Below are positions 42,329-52,347 of a stretch of DNA of 64,000 bases, piece after piece. The translations under genes were made by a program, and so were the position numbers. Under the pieces are notes generated by a model. That model did no database searches and was not told where the DNA came from. It was given only the letters and a program-made list of their open reading frames with translations. The DNA comes from Treponema sp. UBA4307 (GTDB taxonomy: Bacteria; Spirochaetota; Spirochaetia; Treponematales; Treponemataceae). The stretch lies in NCBI GenBank assembly GCA_002394685.1, contig DGUP01000063.1:62001-126000 (forward strand), in the 5' to 3' direction. Position 1 is the first letter of the stretch. Every line of letters begins with the position of its first letter.

Positions 42329-45300
42329 TTAATTTTTCTTAACGGATACAAGAGTAAGATCATCATACTGAGGATCTTCGCAGAGTCCAATATAATACAG
42401 CTGGGTAGGGTCATCTTCTACTTCGCTTCTTTCTGAACACCACTCTCCGTAGTTCTTGAAGTACTGCCTTAAAAATTCATCGATTTTTTTATCAACCTTA
42501 ATTTTTTCGTTTCCATTAGGCTTAAATGGTTTATAAATACGGAAAATCTTTTCTATGCTTACAAGTGCCATTATTGCATTTTCAGCATTTGCTTCTGCCC
42601 TTGTAAAATCAAAGGTGAACTCAAGGGCATTTTCGCCTTCCTGATTCTTTTTAAGGGTATAGATTCTTCTTTCAAATACGGCTTCTATAATTTCGCTGAC
42701 TCTTTCAGGAGAGAACTCTTCATTTTTTTCTTCATCCCTGTTGTTTCCGTCAGATTTTATTATCTGCCCATTTGGCTTACGGATAATTCTCTTTGCTTCT
42801 TCAATACCGTCAGTGTAAAGAAAGAGTACATCATCTTTCTTAAGGGTCATTCTGGAAACTTTATATCCTCCCTTCATATCAACAAGATCTGTTGAGAACA
42901 TACCTGCAGCTGGTGTTTCCTGAAGAGTAATAATTCTTTTTTTACGACTGGCAGAATCAAATACGTGAACCTGGTTGTCGCCTGCATTACAGAAATAAAT
43001 CTCACCAGTCTTAGTATCTAAAATTCCCAGTGTGAATGCTGCAAAACGTCCCTTAAATCCCCGGGATTCCAGAAGATCATTTATCTGACCTACAACAGGA
43101 GAAAGATTTGTTCCCTGACGAGGATTTTTCATATCCCAGTGATTAAAATAACTTAAAAAGAGGGTTGCGACTTCTACCATAATAAGGGCAGCAGGAACCC
43201 CGTGACCGGAAACATCACACTTAATGATTGCAAAGTGATCCCTGTCAATCTGTTTGTAGTCGAAATAGTCTCCGGACAATTCATCGGCACCTGCATAATA
43301 TGAGAAAAATTCTGCACCGTTTGTTTTAAGGGAACCTGTGGTTAAAGTATTGCCCTTATCATCAGTTTGAAGAGGAATGAACTTTGTTTGAATTTCTTTT
43401 CCCAGTGTAAGGTTTTTGGAAGCCTTTGCAGCATCTACAAGGCCATGGGTCATATCGTTTACTGTTTCTGACAGCATACCGATTTCATCACGGGAACGTA
43501 TCTTAAGGTCCTTTCCTTCCAGCTTTGATTTATCTTCTGTATCACGGATTTTTCCTACGTGCTTTACAAGTTTGTTCAACGGAGAAACGATGATAGATGA
43601 AGCAAGTGTAGAAGAAACAAAGGCTGCAAGAAGGGCGAGGAGAATCATTGTAATGGAAGTATTTCTGATTGTAGTCTTAGTATGTGAAAGTTCTTCAATC
43701 AAAGTTTTTGTTGAAACTTTTATGAAAATCATTCCGTGTACATAAGTCTGTTCAGAGCCTCTGCGGTAAAGGACTGGTTTGTAGAAAAGATATTCAGTAT
43801 TGTCATAGTCGATTGTTTCCGGATTATATTCTGGAATTGAACCGCTTCCTTCTTCAGAAATTTCTGACAATATGGAAGTTATTCTTTCATTTAATTGTTT
43901 TCTGATCTGGTCAAGTTCAATTCTTCTTTCTGCACTTTCCTGATCATTTTTGTTAAGAAGGGAACTTGCTTCGCGAATAACCTCTGAAAGCTGGGTTGGA
44001 ATGTCTCCAAGTTTTTCAGATGCTTTCTGATTTAATATCATGGACTCATCTATGATTGATTTGTACTGTTCGTCTGTCAGGCGGCTTACACCATAAATAT
44101 ATGAGTCACTGTCAATTTTAGATTCAATATGATTGTCTGTTGTAGCCCAGACATAATCCATTGATGTAGAATTTCCTTCTTCTGAATACCCTGCAATTGT
44201 GGCGTATTCTGCTTCATTCAGTGCGGAAACTTGATTTGCTGTATCCTGGAGGGAAAGATTATCCCCTGTTGTAGAAAGAGGTAAATATACCTGAGTTCCA
44301 GTTTCAATTGAATCCAGAATTATGTTTGTTCTGTCATAGAGGCCTTTTGAAAGAGTTTCTTCTCCGTTTGTTGTAAGAATATATCTGAATGTAAAAATCA
44401 AAAGGGCAGAAATAATCATTACAAGAAGGGTGGAGTTAAACATAAGTTTTAAGCGAAGACTCATACCTCTTCTTTTAAGAGTTTTTATTTTGCTTTTTCT
44501 TTCGTTTGGCATAATGCCTCCTTGAACAAGTGCTGTAACTTCAGCTTTAACTACTGCCGCTTCTTTTGCACTTGAAATTAATCCGGCTATTGATCCGATT
44601 ATTGCAATTACAAAGAAAAGAATAAGGGCAATAAGTATGATTGTAGAAATATTAGTATTGATTTTATACAGGGACTGTATGGTCTGCCAGGTTGAACTTA
44701 AGTCAAATCCTTTACGGCTTTTTACAGTTCCATATTCTTTTATGCTGATAGGTTTATCTTTTGTAAAATAAAGGCCACGGCTATCGTGTACAAGCCCAAT
44801 GTAATAATCTGCTGCTTCAATCTGTCCAATATTGATGTTACAGATTCTTGAATCAGAAGAAATTTCATAGCTGCCTTCTGAAGAAGTTAAAACGTAATCA
44901 TATGGAGCCTGTCCGTCTTTATCCAGATAAATTCCGCTTACAGAACCTTCATAGGAAAAACCTCCTCCAATTATTTCCATTGAAAGATTTCCATAATCAT
45001 CCAGACTATAGTTTACTGTTGTAATATAAGTTGAAGGAATGTATTTGTTGAGGATTATAAGTTTTTTTGCTGCAGGTCCAATATTTCCTACAGTGTCCAC
45101 TGCTGCTACAGAAAAAACATATATTCCGTTTCTCTTATTCAGGAAGTTTTCAAAGTTTTTGTCAGCAGCAGACTTTATATAACGGGGAGGTTCTGAAGCC
45201 GCTTCAAGGTTTTCATTTTCCCTGGATTTAATCTCTTCAATTATAGAAAGAACTGATTCCTGATTTAAGCGCATTTTATGATAGGGATTTTGAGATAATC

Positions 45301-46972
45301 TTGATGGAATTGAATCCATATATTCCAGAGACCAGGTGTAGCCTGCTATATCATCATCCTTTTCATCAGCTTTCCAGTCAATTTTAAAACTGTTTGATGT
45401 GAGCATTCCGTACTCGTCAGTTTCTGGCGGAAGAATTTCAGGTAAAAGGGGAGGAGTTGTATCTCTATAAAAAGTCATGGTAGAAGAATCAGACCAGTTT
45501 CCTGCGTAATCCAGCTGTCTTGCTTTTAAATACCATTCTCCATCCTTGTCTGCATTATTATCAAATATGCTCTCTGTTGAAATATTTTTGAGTTTTTTAT
45601 CCGGTTCCTTAGATTTATCTCTTGTCCAGATCCAGGAAAATCCCTGAACTCCGCTGGAATCTTCAGAAGCCTGAATTTCAATTTTTGCAAGATTCTGATT
45701 AGATCTTTTTCCTTCTTCAAATGAAAGACTTTTTAAAACTGGAGCTTTTACAGTATGGTCTTTTACCAGTGCCATTATTCCTGTTTTGTTGTCTCTGCTT
45801 TCCTGCCATATAAAGGCAAGGTTTTTACCCCCTGTAATAATACTCTGGGCAAAGGAAGCATTTGAAGATGAGAGTTTTACCGGACTGTCCCAGAAAGAAC
45901 CTGTCTTTTGAATAAGATAGGCATTTTCATTTCCGTGCTGGCTGTCAAACCAAAGTGCATATAAAGAGTTTTTGTAGCTGAAAAGTGAAGGCCGGCTGGC
46001 ATTTCCTTCTTCATTTAGTTTTACAGGAATTCCCTTTACGTTACCGCTGGAATTTAACTGGAGACATATAATGTCTGAAGTTGTTGCTGTAAAAGACCGT
46101 CTTTCGTAAGCCAGATAAATGCCTGAATTAAAAACTGTAAGAAAAGGCCTCTGACAGTTAAACTGATAATAATTTGCAGAAGAATCATCATCCAGCAAAG
46201 AGGATTGTCCTGTAACTAAAACTGGAGCTGACCAGCTTTTAAGATTGTCATTTGAACAGGTAGAAAAAAGCTGAAAGGAAAGCAAATCTCCCTGGGCATA
46301 ACGCTGCTGGTAAACAACCATATCTTGACTTCCATTTTTTATCAGGTATGGAGCAAAGGCTGATGAGGCATTAGGGGTTTTTGAAGGAGGAGTGAACTCT
46401 GTAAAATCAGTCCAGTTTACTCCATCTGCAGAAACTGAAAATAAAATTGAAAAATCTTCGTTCCTTGCAAGACAGGCAAAAAGTACCAGTGAGCCGCTGG
46501 AACTTTCGTAAAGACGGGGAGCAATGAGAGGATATTCATATTCAGGAAAAGTGAATGAAGTCCAGTTCTGGCCGTAATCTCCCGAAGTATAGATGCTTAT
46601 ATCATTTACAGAAGAAAGACAGGCAACTGCCCAGATACCAGACTGAGTGGCACAGGCTGAATATATCTCCGGAATTTCATCTGAATAAGTGAAAGGTCCC
46701 GCAATTCTTTTTGGGCTGGTAAAGTTCAAGCCGTCTACTGTGGAAGTGAAGGAAATATATAGCTGTGATGATGATTTTACGATTTCTTCAAAAAAAACTC
46801 CCCCTGGACCGGAACGGGAAACTATTGTCTGTGCAAAACGGGAATCATTTGCAGAAGAGGTCAAAGCTTTTGGACTTTCCCAGTAAAAGGTTTCTGCAAA
46901 AGAAGACAGTGCTGTAAGAGAAAATAAAAATGAAAAAGTAAAACCTTTTATAAGCCTTTTCAATAAAATCAT
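42329..46972 (-). CDS. membrane SpoIIE/PP2C-type phosphatase with a large sensor ectodomain
   Basis: This 1547-residue protein has a signal peptide and an exported part of about 750 residues with BNR/sialidase-like beta-propeller pieces (YTSGDYGQNW, SVSADGVNW) followed by Ig-like segments. Membrane segments lie near 780-800, 848-868 and 1105-1125, with a second sensor loop at about 870-1100. A HAMP domain (IVSPLNKLVKHVGKIRD) leads to the SpoIIE phosphatase at about 1190-1540. Its metal-binding aspartates are in SGDYFDY, CDVSGHG, YTDGIEEA and YDDLTLVS. It should dephosphorylate a serine/threonine-phosphorylated regulator such as an anti-sigma antagonist. It overlaps the upstream gene by four bases. 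Confidence 0.9.
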   Translation of the reverse strand: MILLKRLIKGFTFSFLFSLTALSSFAETFYWESPKALTSSANDSRFAQTIVSRSGPGGVFFEEIVKSSSQLYISFTSTVDGLNFTSPKRIAGPFTYSDEIPEIYSACATQSGIWAVACLSSVNDISIYTSGDYGQNWTSFTFPEYEYPLIAPRLYESSSGSLVLFACLARNEDFSILFSVSADGVNWTDFTEFTPPSKTPNASSAFAPYLIKNGSQDMVVYQQRYAQGDLLSFQLFSTCSNDNLKSWSAPVLVTGQSSLLDDDSSANYYQFNCQRPFLTVFNSGIYLAYERRSFTATTSDIICLQLNSSGNVKGIPVKLNEEGNASRPSLFSYKNSLYALWFDSQHGNENAYLIQKTGSFWDSPVKLSSSNASFAQSIITGGKNLAFIWQESRDNKTGIMALVKDHTVKAPVLKSLSFEEGKRSNQNLAKIEIQASEDSSGVQGFSWIWTRDKSKEPDKKLKNISTESIFDNNADKDGEWYLKARQLDYAGNWSDSSTMTFYRDTTPPLLPEILPPETDEYGMLTSNSFKIDWKADEKDDDIAGYTWSLEYMDSIPSRLSQNPYHKMRLNQESVLSIIEEIKSRENENLEAASEPPRYIKSAADKNFENFLNKRNGIYVFSVAAVDTVGNIGPAAKKLIILNKYIPSTYITTVNYSLDDYGNLSMEIIGGGFSYEGSVSGIYLDKDGQAPYDYVLTSSEGSYEISSDSRICNINIGQIEAADYYIGLVHDSRGLYFTKDKPISIKEYGTVKSRKGFDLSSTWQTIQSLYKINTNISTIILIALILFFVIAIIGSIAGLISSAKEAAVVKAEVTALVQGGIMPNERKSKIKTLKRRGMSLRLKLMFNSTLLVMIISALLIFTFRYILTTNGEETLSKGLYDRTNIILDSIETGTQVYLPLSTTGDNLSLQDTANQVSALNEAEYATIAGYSEEGNSTSMDYVWATTDNHIESKIDSDSYIYGVSRLTDEQYKSIIDESMILNQKASEKLGDIPTQLSEVIREASSLLNKNDQESAERRIELDQIRKQLNERITSILSEISEEGSGSIPEYNPETIDYDNTEYLFYKPVLYRRGSEQTYVHGMIFIKVSTKTLIEELSHTKTTIRNTSITMILLALLAAFVSSTLASSIIVSPLNKLVKHVGKIRDTEDKSKLEGKDLKIRSRDEIGMLSETVNDMTHGLVDAAKASKNLTLGKEIQTKFIPLQTDDKGNTLTTGSLKTNGAEFFSYYAGADELSGDYFDYKQIDRDHFAIIKCDVSGHGVPAALIMVEVATLFLSYFNHWDMKNPRQGTNLSPVVGQINDLLESRGFKGRFAAFTLGILDTKTGEIYFCNAGDNQVHVFDSASRKKRIITLQETPAAGMFSTDLVDMKGGYKVSRMTLKKDDVLFLYTDGIEEAKRIIRKPNGQIIKSDGNNRDEEKNEEFSPERVSEIIEAVFERRIYTLKKNQEGENALEFTFDFTRAEANAENAIMALVSIEKIFRIYKPFKPNGNEKIKVDKKIDEFLRQYFKNYGEWCSERSEVEDDPTQLYYIGLCEDPQYDDLTLVSVKKN

Positions 46973-49728
46973 AAGAGAGCCTCAATACGCTTTTGTAATT
47001 TTAAAATTTTTGCAGAACGGCGGTTTTGTGGTTTCTGTAACAACTGGTCTATTTTCTGTTTGGCTGCAAAAACATTATCATTCTGAAGATCACGAACCGC
47101 ACTCTGGTACAATTCTTCATCAGCAGCAGAAAGAATTACTGCCGACTGTCCGCCGGAACGAAGGGAAATTTCATCCAGTACTTGATAGGCTAAAGTATTG
47201 TTTTCGTTAATTGCAAGTGCGGCGTTTGCTTTTGCCCTGGCCTGTGCAAGAAGGTTCTCATCGCGACCGGCCTGATTCAATAACTGCTGGGCCTGCCGTG
47301 CAAGTTCCTGGGCCTGGCTTACGTCAACCTGGGCAACTGGTCTTGCTTTCATTCCCAGATCCATTTCTACAGAAGAAATAAGACTTCCTAATCCTGAATA
47401 GTTTGGATTGATTTCATAAAGGTCAAGCAGATCATTGTAGCCTTCAAGAGCCTGAGTATCTTTCCTGCTGTAGTTTATCTTTTTTAATGCTGAAATTTTT
47501 TCTGCAAACATTGTGTTAAAGGCAGATGGATCCAGCTTCTGGTCAATTTTAAGTGCCAGTATGCTTGCGGCCTGATTTCTAGGATAAATAGTTTTTACTT
47601 CATTAACTTTGTTTTTTGCCTTGTTAAGAAGGTCCTTCTGCTCATTTCTGTTTGTAATTTTAAGGGACTTATCATAATACTGCTGGGCAATCTGAAGCAG
47701 CTGAGACATTTCCGGGTAGAGCGGATCTTCAGGATAAATTATACGCCCCTGCTTAATGGACAGAGCTGTATTTACCATTTCTTTTATACGCTGAAGTTCT
47801 TCATTAGTATCAAGTTCAGTATCCATAAGTTTTGCCCATTCACTTCGTCTGGTTTCTGCCCTGGTTAAACTTGTATTTGCCTGGTCAAAATCCCCTGCGT
47901 AATATGCATTTTTTGCTTCGTTGATGTAATTTCTTACTTCAGCAACGATAATAGGTCTTTCTTTCTGAATAAAGTCCTGTCTTAAATCCAGAAGTTTCTG
48001 ATATGTTTCTTCCTGATTGTCAAGATCCATTTTCAACTGATCAATTACATCAGTATAAGTGAGGTTTGCCTTATCATAGTTTGTGTGAGCCTGTGAATAG
48101 TTTCCGGAATTAAAATTAAGCAGGGCTCTGTTGTAGAAAACATTAATCTGGTTAGTTGCAAGGAGTGATGTATTTATATTTTCATTTGCCTTGCTGCGGA
48201 AGGAATTTGCCTGACTGATATAGGACTGAAGCTGAGTAATGTAAGAGTTTAATTCCTTTCTCTGCTCCTGAAAGTTAGAGCGGAAGGCATAGCCGTCATT
48301 TAATGAAAGGTCAAGCTTTTTTAAAACTTCAATGTCTCCGTTAACCATGTCAGTGTAGGGCTGAATTTTTTCCAGGGCCTGCCTTGGTCTCTGGAGCAGA
48401 TTATTAATTGCAGTTAATTCTTCCTGGTCATAATTTGACAATGTTGCACCACAGCCGGCAAACCAGGTCGAAATTTTTATCCAGACTCTGGCAGCTTCCT
48501 GAGTGCCCTTATTTATCAGTTCATTACATACCATAAGATATGAATCCCGGATTTCATTCCAGAATTTAAAGTCTTCACTGAAGGAAGTATAAGCCGTGAA
48601 CCATGAGAAGTTTTTTGCAGCAGTACCGTTTCTACTGGACTGAGAAAGTACGGCTGCATTCGATGCCTGATTAACCGCATAATCAGATGCACCCTGCCTG
48701 ATTTCAGTTACTGAGTTTAAAGGAACTGCACTTTTATTTGAGTCGTTTCTTGCATCCGTGTAGTCGGCAGCGGATTTTAAAATTTCCTTAAACTGTATGG
48801 AAAGAGAAGTGAGAAAGTCTGCTGATTTTGAATAATCCTGATAAGAGGCATGCTGCTGAGTCTGAAATTTATTTCCAACCCTTGTATACATATCTGAAAT
48901 TCTTTTTAACAGTTTTGAACCGGCAGCAAGTCTTTCCAGATTGTCATTTACTGTAACTGATTTTGCAGCGCCCTGAAAAATACTGTCTTTTGTAACAGCC
49001 TGAGCTACTGCAATTGAATCTGAACGGCATCTGTTAAAGACAGTTTTTTCCATCTGTCCGATTACATAATCCCACTGACCGGCAACTACTCCCAGAAGTC
49101 CGCTGGACTTACCACCTTCATATCCTGCACAAAGTTTGTAAATCAAAAGAGGGTAGGACATTTCCACTTTTCCATTGTAGGAATCAACCGTGGTCTGAAA
49201 TGTCTGCCTCATATTTTCACATTCATCGCTTATAGTTTTTATAAGATTTCCGTAATTGCTGAAAGCCTGGTCAAATTCATCAAGAGTATTACCGGAGATT
49301 TCATAATTGCCGCTTTGTGCTGAAGCCATATAGGCGTTATAGGCAATCATAAATTCTGACTGAATTGTATCATAGTTTTCAAGAGCGGAAGTTATTTTTG
49401 CAAAAGAGGATTTTGTTCTGTTGATTGTTGACAGGGTAACAAAACGGTTTGTTTTAGAAATATATTCTGCATAAAACTGCTGATTGTAGTCTCCTGCCTT
49501 AAGAATATTCATTGCCGCTGTAAAATCATTTTTTAAACAGAGGGACTGGGCATTTGCCAGAAGATTTGTAAATTCTGCAGGAAAATCATAAGTTTCAGTA
49601 GAACCTGTAACGGCAGCAGTTGTAATTTTCCCCTTTTTAGATGAAGTTTTTGCAGCAAAAAGGTCCTGCCCGAGAAATGAGAATGTTAGAAATGTCAGTA
49701 TAAACGTAATGAACTTTTTTGCTTTCAT
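46969..49728 (-). CDS. secreted TPR/coiled-coil protein
   Basis: A 919-residue protein with a signal peptide (about residues 1-25, ending DLFAAK). The body is helical, with TPR-like pieces (YNRALLNFNSGNYSQAHTNYDKA, AYYAGDFDQANTSLTRAETR) and Gln/Asn-rich coiled coil. The C-terminal repeats (AQELARQAQQLLNQAGRDENL) resemble tetratricopeptide helices. It has no enzyme motif. Its last four bases are shared with the start of the giant phosphatase gene, so the two are translated together. It may be the periplasmic partner that passes a signal to the phosphatase ectodomain, which is inference. Confidence 0.75.
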   Translation of the reverse strand: MKAKKFITFILTFLTFSFLGQDLFAAKTSSKKGKITTAAVTGSTETYDFPAEFTNLLANAQSLCLKNDFTAAMNILKAGDYNQQFYAEYISKTNRFVTLSTINRTKSSFAKITSALENYDTIQSEFMIAYNAYMASAQSGNYEISGNTLDEFDQAFSNYGNLIKTISDECENMRQTFQTTVDSYNGKVEMSYPLLIYKLCAGYEGGKSSGLLGVVAGQWDYVIGQMEKTVFNRCRSDSIAVAQAVTKDSIFQGAAKSVTVNDNLERLAAGSKLLKRISDMYTRVGNKFQTQQHASYQDYSKSADFLTSLSIQFKEILKSAADYTDARNDSNKSAVPLNSVTEIRQGASDYAVNQASNAAVLSQSSRNGTAAKNFSWFTAYTSFSEDFKFWNEIRDSYLMVCNELINKGTQEAARVWIKISTWFAGCGATLSNYDQEELTAINNLLQRPRQALEKIQPYTDMVNGDIEVLKKLDLSLNDGYAFRSNFQEQRKELNSYITQLQSYISQANSFRSKANENINTSLLATNQINVFYNRALLNFNSGNYSQAHTNYDKANLTYTDVIDQLKMDLDNQEETYQKLLDLRQDFIQKERPIIVAEVRNYINEAKNAYYAGDFDQANTSLTRAETRRSEWAKLMDTELDTNEELQRIKEMVNTALSIKQGRIIYPEDPLYPEMSQLLQIAQQYYDKSLKITNRNEQKDLLNKAKNKVNEVKTIYPRNQAASILALKIDQKLDPSAFNTMFAEKISALKKINYSRKDTQALEGYNDLLDLYEINPNYSGLGSLISSVEMDLGMKARPVAQVDVSQAQELARQAQQLLNQAGRDENLLAQARAKANAALAINENNTLAYQVLDEISLRSGGQSAVILSAADEELYQSAVRDLQNDNVFAAKQKIDQLLQKPQNRRSAKILKLQKRIEALL

Positions 49729-49893
49729 GGTCGATTTTTTACCTTAAAAAATAAACAGTTCTACCCTTCAAATATCGGCAGAATTCTCCAAAAACACCAA
49801 TAATTTCTGAGTATATACCTATTTAACAAAACAAATGTGAAATAGTCACCTGCTGAATGAGAAATAACTGATTTTTAAGATAAAGCAATAAAA

Positions 49894-51498
49894 TTACTTC
49901 TTGCGGCTGAAAATCTTATAGTTAATCCAGGGAAAGAGGGAATGTTCTTTTTCCAGATTAGTCAGCCACTCTGTGCTTACAGTATTGCTTGCCAGCGCAT
50001 CAAAAACATTGGTAAAGGAGATGATGTTTTTTGTAAACATCTGTTCTGCAAAATCTGGAAGCTGTTGATGTGCCAGCATAAGAGGCCAGTCAGAAGATTG
50101 AGCAAGGAGAACTTCCTTTGTTCCCAGGTTTAACAGCCTTTCCTTCAGGCCGGTTTCAGCAGGGAATCTTTCTGTAAGATCAATCATGCGTTCAGTAGCC
50201 TTTCTAATGTAGCGGAACATCCACTTGTTTGAATCATCCAGTAAATCTTCTCCGTAGCCTTCTCCTGCAGCAGAGCATGGATATGGAGTAAATTTCGGCA
50301 GACTGAACTGCTCTGAAATAAGATCCTTACAAAATGCCAGTTCAAGTTTGCCTCCCATTACAGTAAGGCGGAGAACTTCTTCAAGGAATGTCATTCCTTC
50401 ATACCAGCTCTGTCCAAGTATTTCAGCAGGAATTGTAAGAACAAGGTCAACATCCTGTCCTTTAACCAGTTCTGCTGCTCTCAAAAGCTTGGCTTCTTTT
50501 TTCTGGTAAAAATCCAGGGCATCTTTTTTTGCCTGTTCGCTTGCTGTATGACTGTCATAATATGGACCTTCATCAGAATCCACATCATCTTCAGCTTCAT
50601 TTGTCCAGTATTTAAGTCCTGTTGCAATGCGGGAATTCTCTTTTCCTACCATAGGCTCCAGGTCTTCCAGAGGCAGCTGATAGCCTATATCCCTTGACTG
50701 ACAGCGGTAAATCGGATTTAAGGCATAACCCTCGTCTCCTGTAATATCTTCAGGAGTATCCGGATCCCTTGCAAAAAGGACAAGGGAATTATCTGTTCTC
50801 ATAGGAGTAAAAATGCCGTTTACAGGCCTGTCATTAGAAAAGAGGAAGGACTTTGCTTCTACGATTGTGTAGTTTATGCCGTAAGAGCGCAGAACCTTGT
50901 CCAGACCGTTTGCGTATCCCAGGTGAGGAAGATAAAAACCTTCTGAAACTTCGCCGAAATAGTAGCGCTGTGATAAAAGTCCTGTTTCAATCTGAGCGTT
51001 AAGGGCTTCTGTAAGGTCTGCATAGTGAGGCAGGTAAGAATATGTTGCACTGGTTGCAGTTAATTCAATAAGTCCTTTTTTTGCGGCTTTATGGAATGCA
51101 GAAACCAGTTTCTGACCATAGGTGCTTGTAAAGTCAAAAAGAGTCTGACGTGCTTTTTCCAGGTATTCCTGAGAAAGATTCTTCAGTTCCTCCTTATTTT
51201 TATTGCGGGCAACTTCTTTTTCTGCCAGGGCAATTTTTCCTTCAAGGTATTCAATGTACTTCTGCTGCAGCTGGGCATCATCAAGAAGGGCACAAAGCTG
51301 AGGCGATAGAACCATTGCGAATTTTACAGGGAGCTTTTCTTCTTCAAACTTGTTAATAAGGTTTAGAAGAGGAATATAGGTTTCTGAAATTGCATTGAAG
51401 AGAATTTCGTTTTCTTCTGAATGGGCTCCGTCCTCTCCAATGTTACGGATAAATCCCTGCTCTGCGATGATTGAAATGATAAGGTTTTTCTTTCCCAC
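49894..51498 (-). CDS. GH57-like protein without catalytic residues
   Basis: The 534-residue protein aligns along its length with GH57 alpha-glucan branching enzymes: a GFYLPHLGYANGLDKVL segment, SRDIGYQL, TGLKYW, WYEGMTFLEEVLRL and the C-terminal EVLLAQSSDWPLML. The three active-site motifs are changed. The first, normally HxHLPY, reads IIAEQGF. The nucleophile motif, normally LPEC-Y, reads LPHLGY. The acid motif, normally DAELFGHWW, reads PAEILGQSW. It is therefore very likely not a glycosidase. It may bind glucan or regulate glycogen metabolism. It follows a DUF4912 gene, an association I have seen elsewhere. Confidence 0.85.
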   Translation of the reverse strand: MGKKNLIISIIAEQGFIRNIGEDGAHSEENEILFNAISETYIPLLNLINKFEEEKLPVKFAMVLSPQLCALLDDAQLQQKYIEYLEGKIALAEKEVARNKNKEELKNLSQEYLEKARQTLFDFTSTYGQKLVSAFHKAAKKGLIELTATSATYSYLPHYADLTEALNAQIETGLLSQRYYFGEVSEGFYLPHLGYANGLDKVLRSYGINYTIVEAKSFLFSNDRPVNGIFTPMRTDNSLVLFARDPDTPEDITGDEGYALNPIYRCQSRDIGYQLPLEDLEPMVGKENSRIATGLKYWTNEAEDDVDSDEGPYYDSHTASEQAKKDALDFYQKKEAKLLRAAELVKGQDVDLVLTIPAEILGQSWYEGMTFLEEVLRLTVMGGKLELAFCKDLISEQFSLPKFTPYPCSAAGEGYGEDLLDDSNKWMFRYIRKATERMIDLTERFPAETGLKERLLNLGTKEVLLAQSSDWPLMLAHQQLPDFAEQMFTKNIISFTNVFDALASNTVSTEWLTNLEKEHSLFPWINYKIFSRKK

Positions 51499-51554
51499 TT
51501 TTTAATTCCTCTGATAATAAACTCTCAATATGGATTTTTTTTGTTGTTCCTTAA

Positions 51555-52214
51555 TTAAAAGGATTGTCTGTGACATTTATAATGCTGCCTTAACAGTTCT
51601 TCCATTCCTGAAAGTTCTGCAAGTTTGTTCATCTTGATTTTCTTTCCAGGCTGGTAACTTTTAAGGGCTTCACTTTCGTAAGGAATCTGAATACGCGGAC
51701 TGTAAGCCAGAACCTTGTTTTGACCTGGAGTTTCAACGTATTCAAGATTTGCAACAAAATATTTTCTGCCGGCCGGAATAAGAACATACTGTTCCCTGTC
51801 AGCAAGTGTAAGTTCATTTGTAATTGTATCAATAACTTCATCAGAATCTTCCGTTTCAAAGAAAAGAACTCTGAGTGAAAGGGAGGCTCCGCTTTTTTTT
51901 AGGGCAGTAATGTCTGATTCCTTAATATCCCAGAAAACAAAAGCCCATGCCGGATTCCGCAATACTGCATTTATCTTTGTATGATTATAGGATTTTGGCA
52001 AAGTGTTCAGGACAGCCTTGTCATCTTCTTTCATCTCCTCTTCTTCCTTTTCTTCAAGAGAGAGGGATTCTTCCTGAATGTCCAGTAATTCTTCAATAAT
52101 GAATTTTCTGTTTAAATCATCAGGAATGTCGATTCCATAATCATCTGCAATTGTAATAAGATTAGCTGTAGAAACTGATTCCAGATACTGTCTGGAGAGA
52201 AACTCTTTTTTCAT
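51555..52214 (-). CDS. DUF4912-domain protein
   Basis: A 219-residue cytoplasmic protein. Residues 1-45 resemble a Rho-N/SAP-like helical domain (LSRQYLESVSTANLITIADDYGID). After an acidic linker, residues 80-200 are DUF4912, with the landmarks NPAWAFVFWDIKE, LRVLFF and the AGRKYFVANLEY strand. The domain looks like an Ig-like or CBM-like beta sandwich. The function is unknown. It is the first gene of a two-gene unit with the inactive GH57-like protein. Confidence 0.85.
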   Translation of the reverse strand: MKKEFLSRQYLESVSTANLITIADDYGIDIPDDLNRKFIIEELLDIQEESLSLEEKEEEEMKEDDKAVLNTLPKSYNHTKINAVLRNPAWAFVFWDIKESDITALKKSGASLSLRVLFFETEDSDEVIDTITNELTLADREQYVLIPAGRKYFVANLEYVETPGQNKVLAYSPRIQIPYESEALKSYQPGKKIKMNKLAELSGMEELLRQHYKCHRQSF

Positions 52215-52347
52215 AACGGCATAAATAATTGCTTAAATTCTAAAACAAGTCAACCTATGTTATTGAAGAAATACTTATATATTGCTGATATTTATGGCCT
52301 AAATTGCCAATCAGTGTTAAAATATTCATTAAAAATCTGGAGGATAT

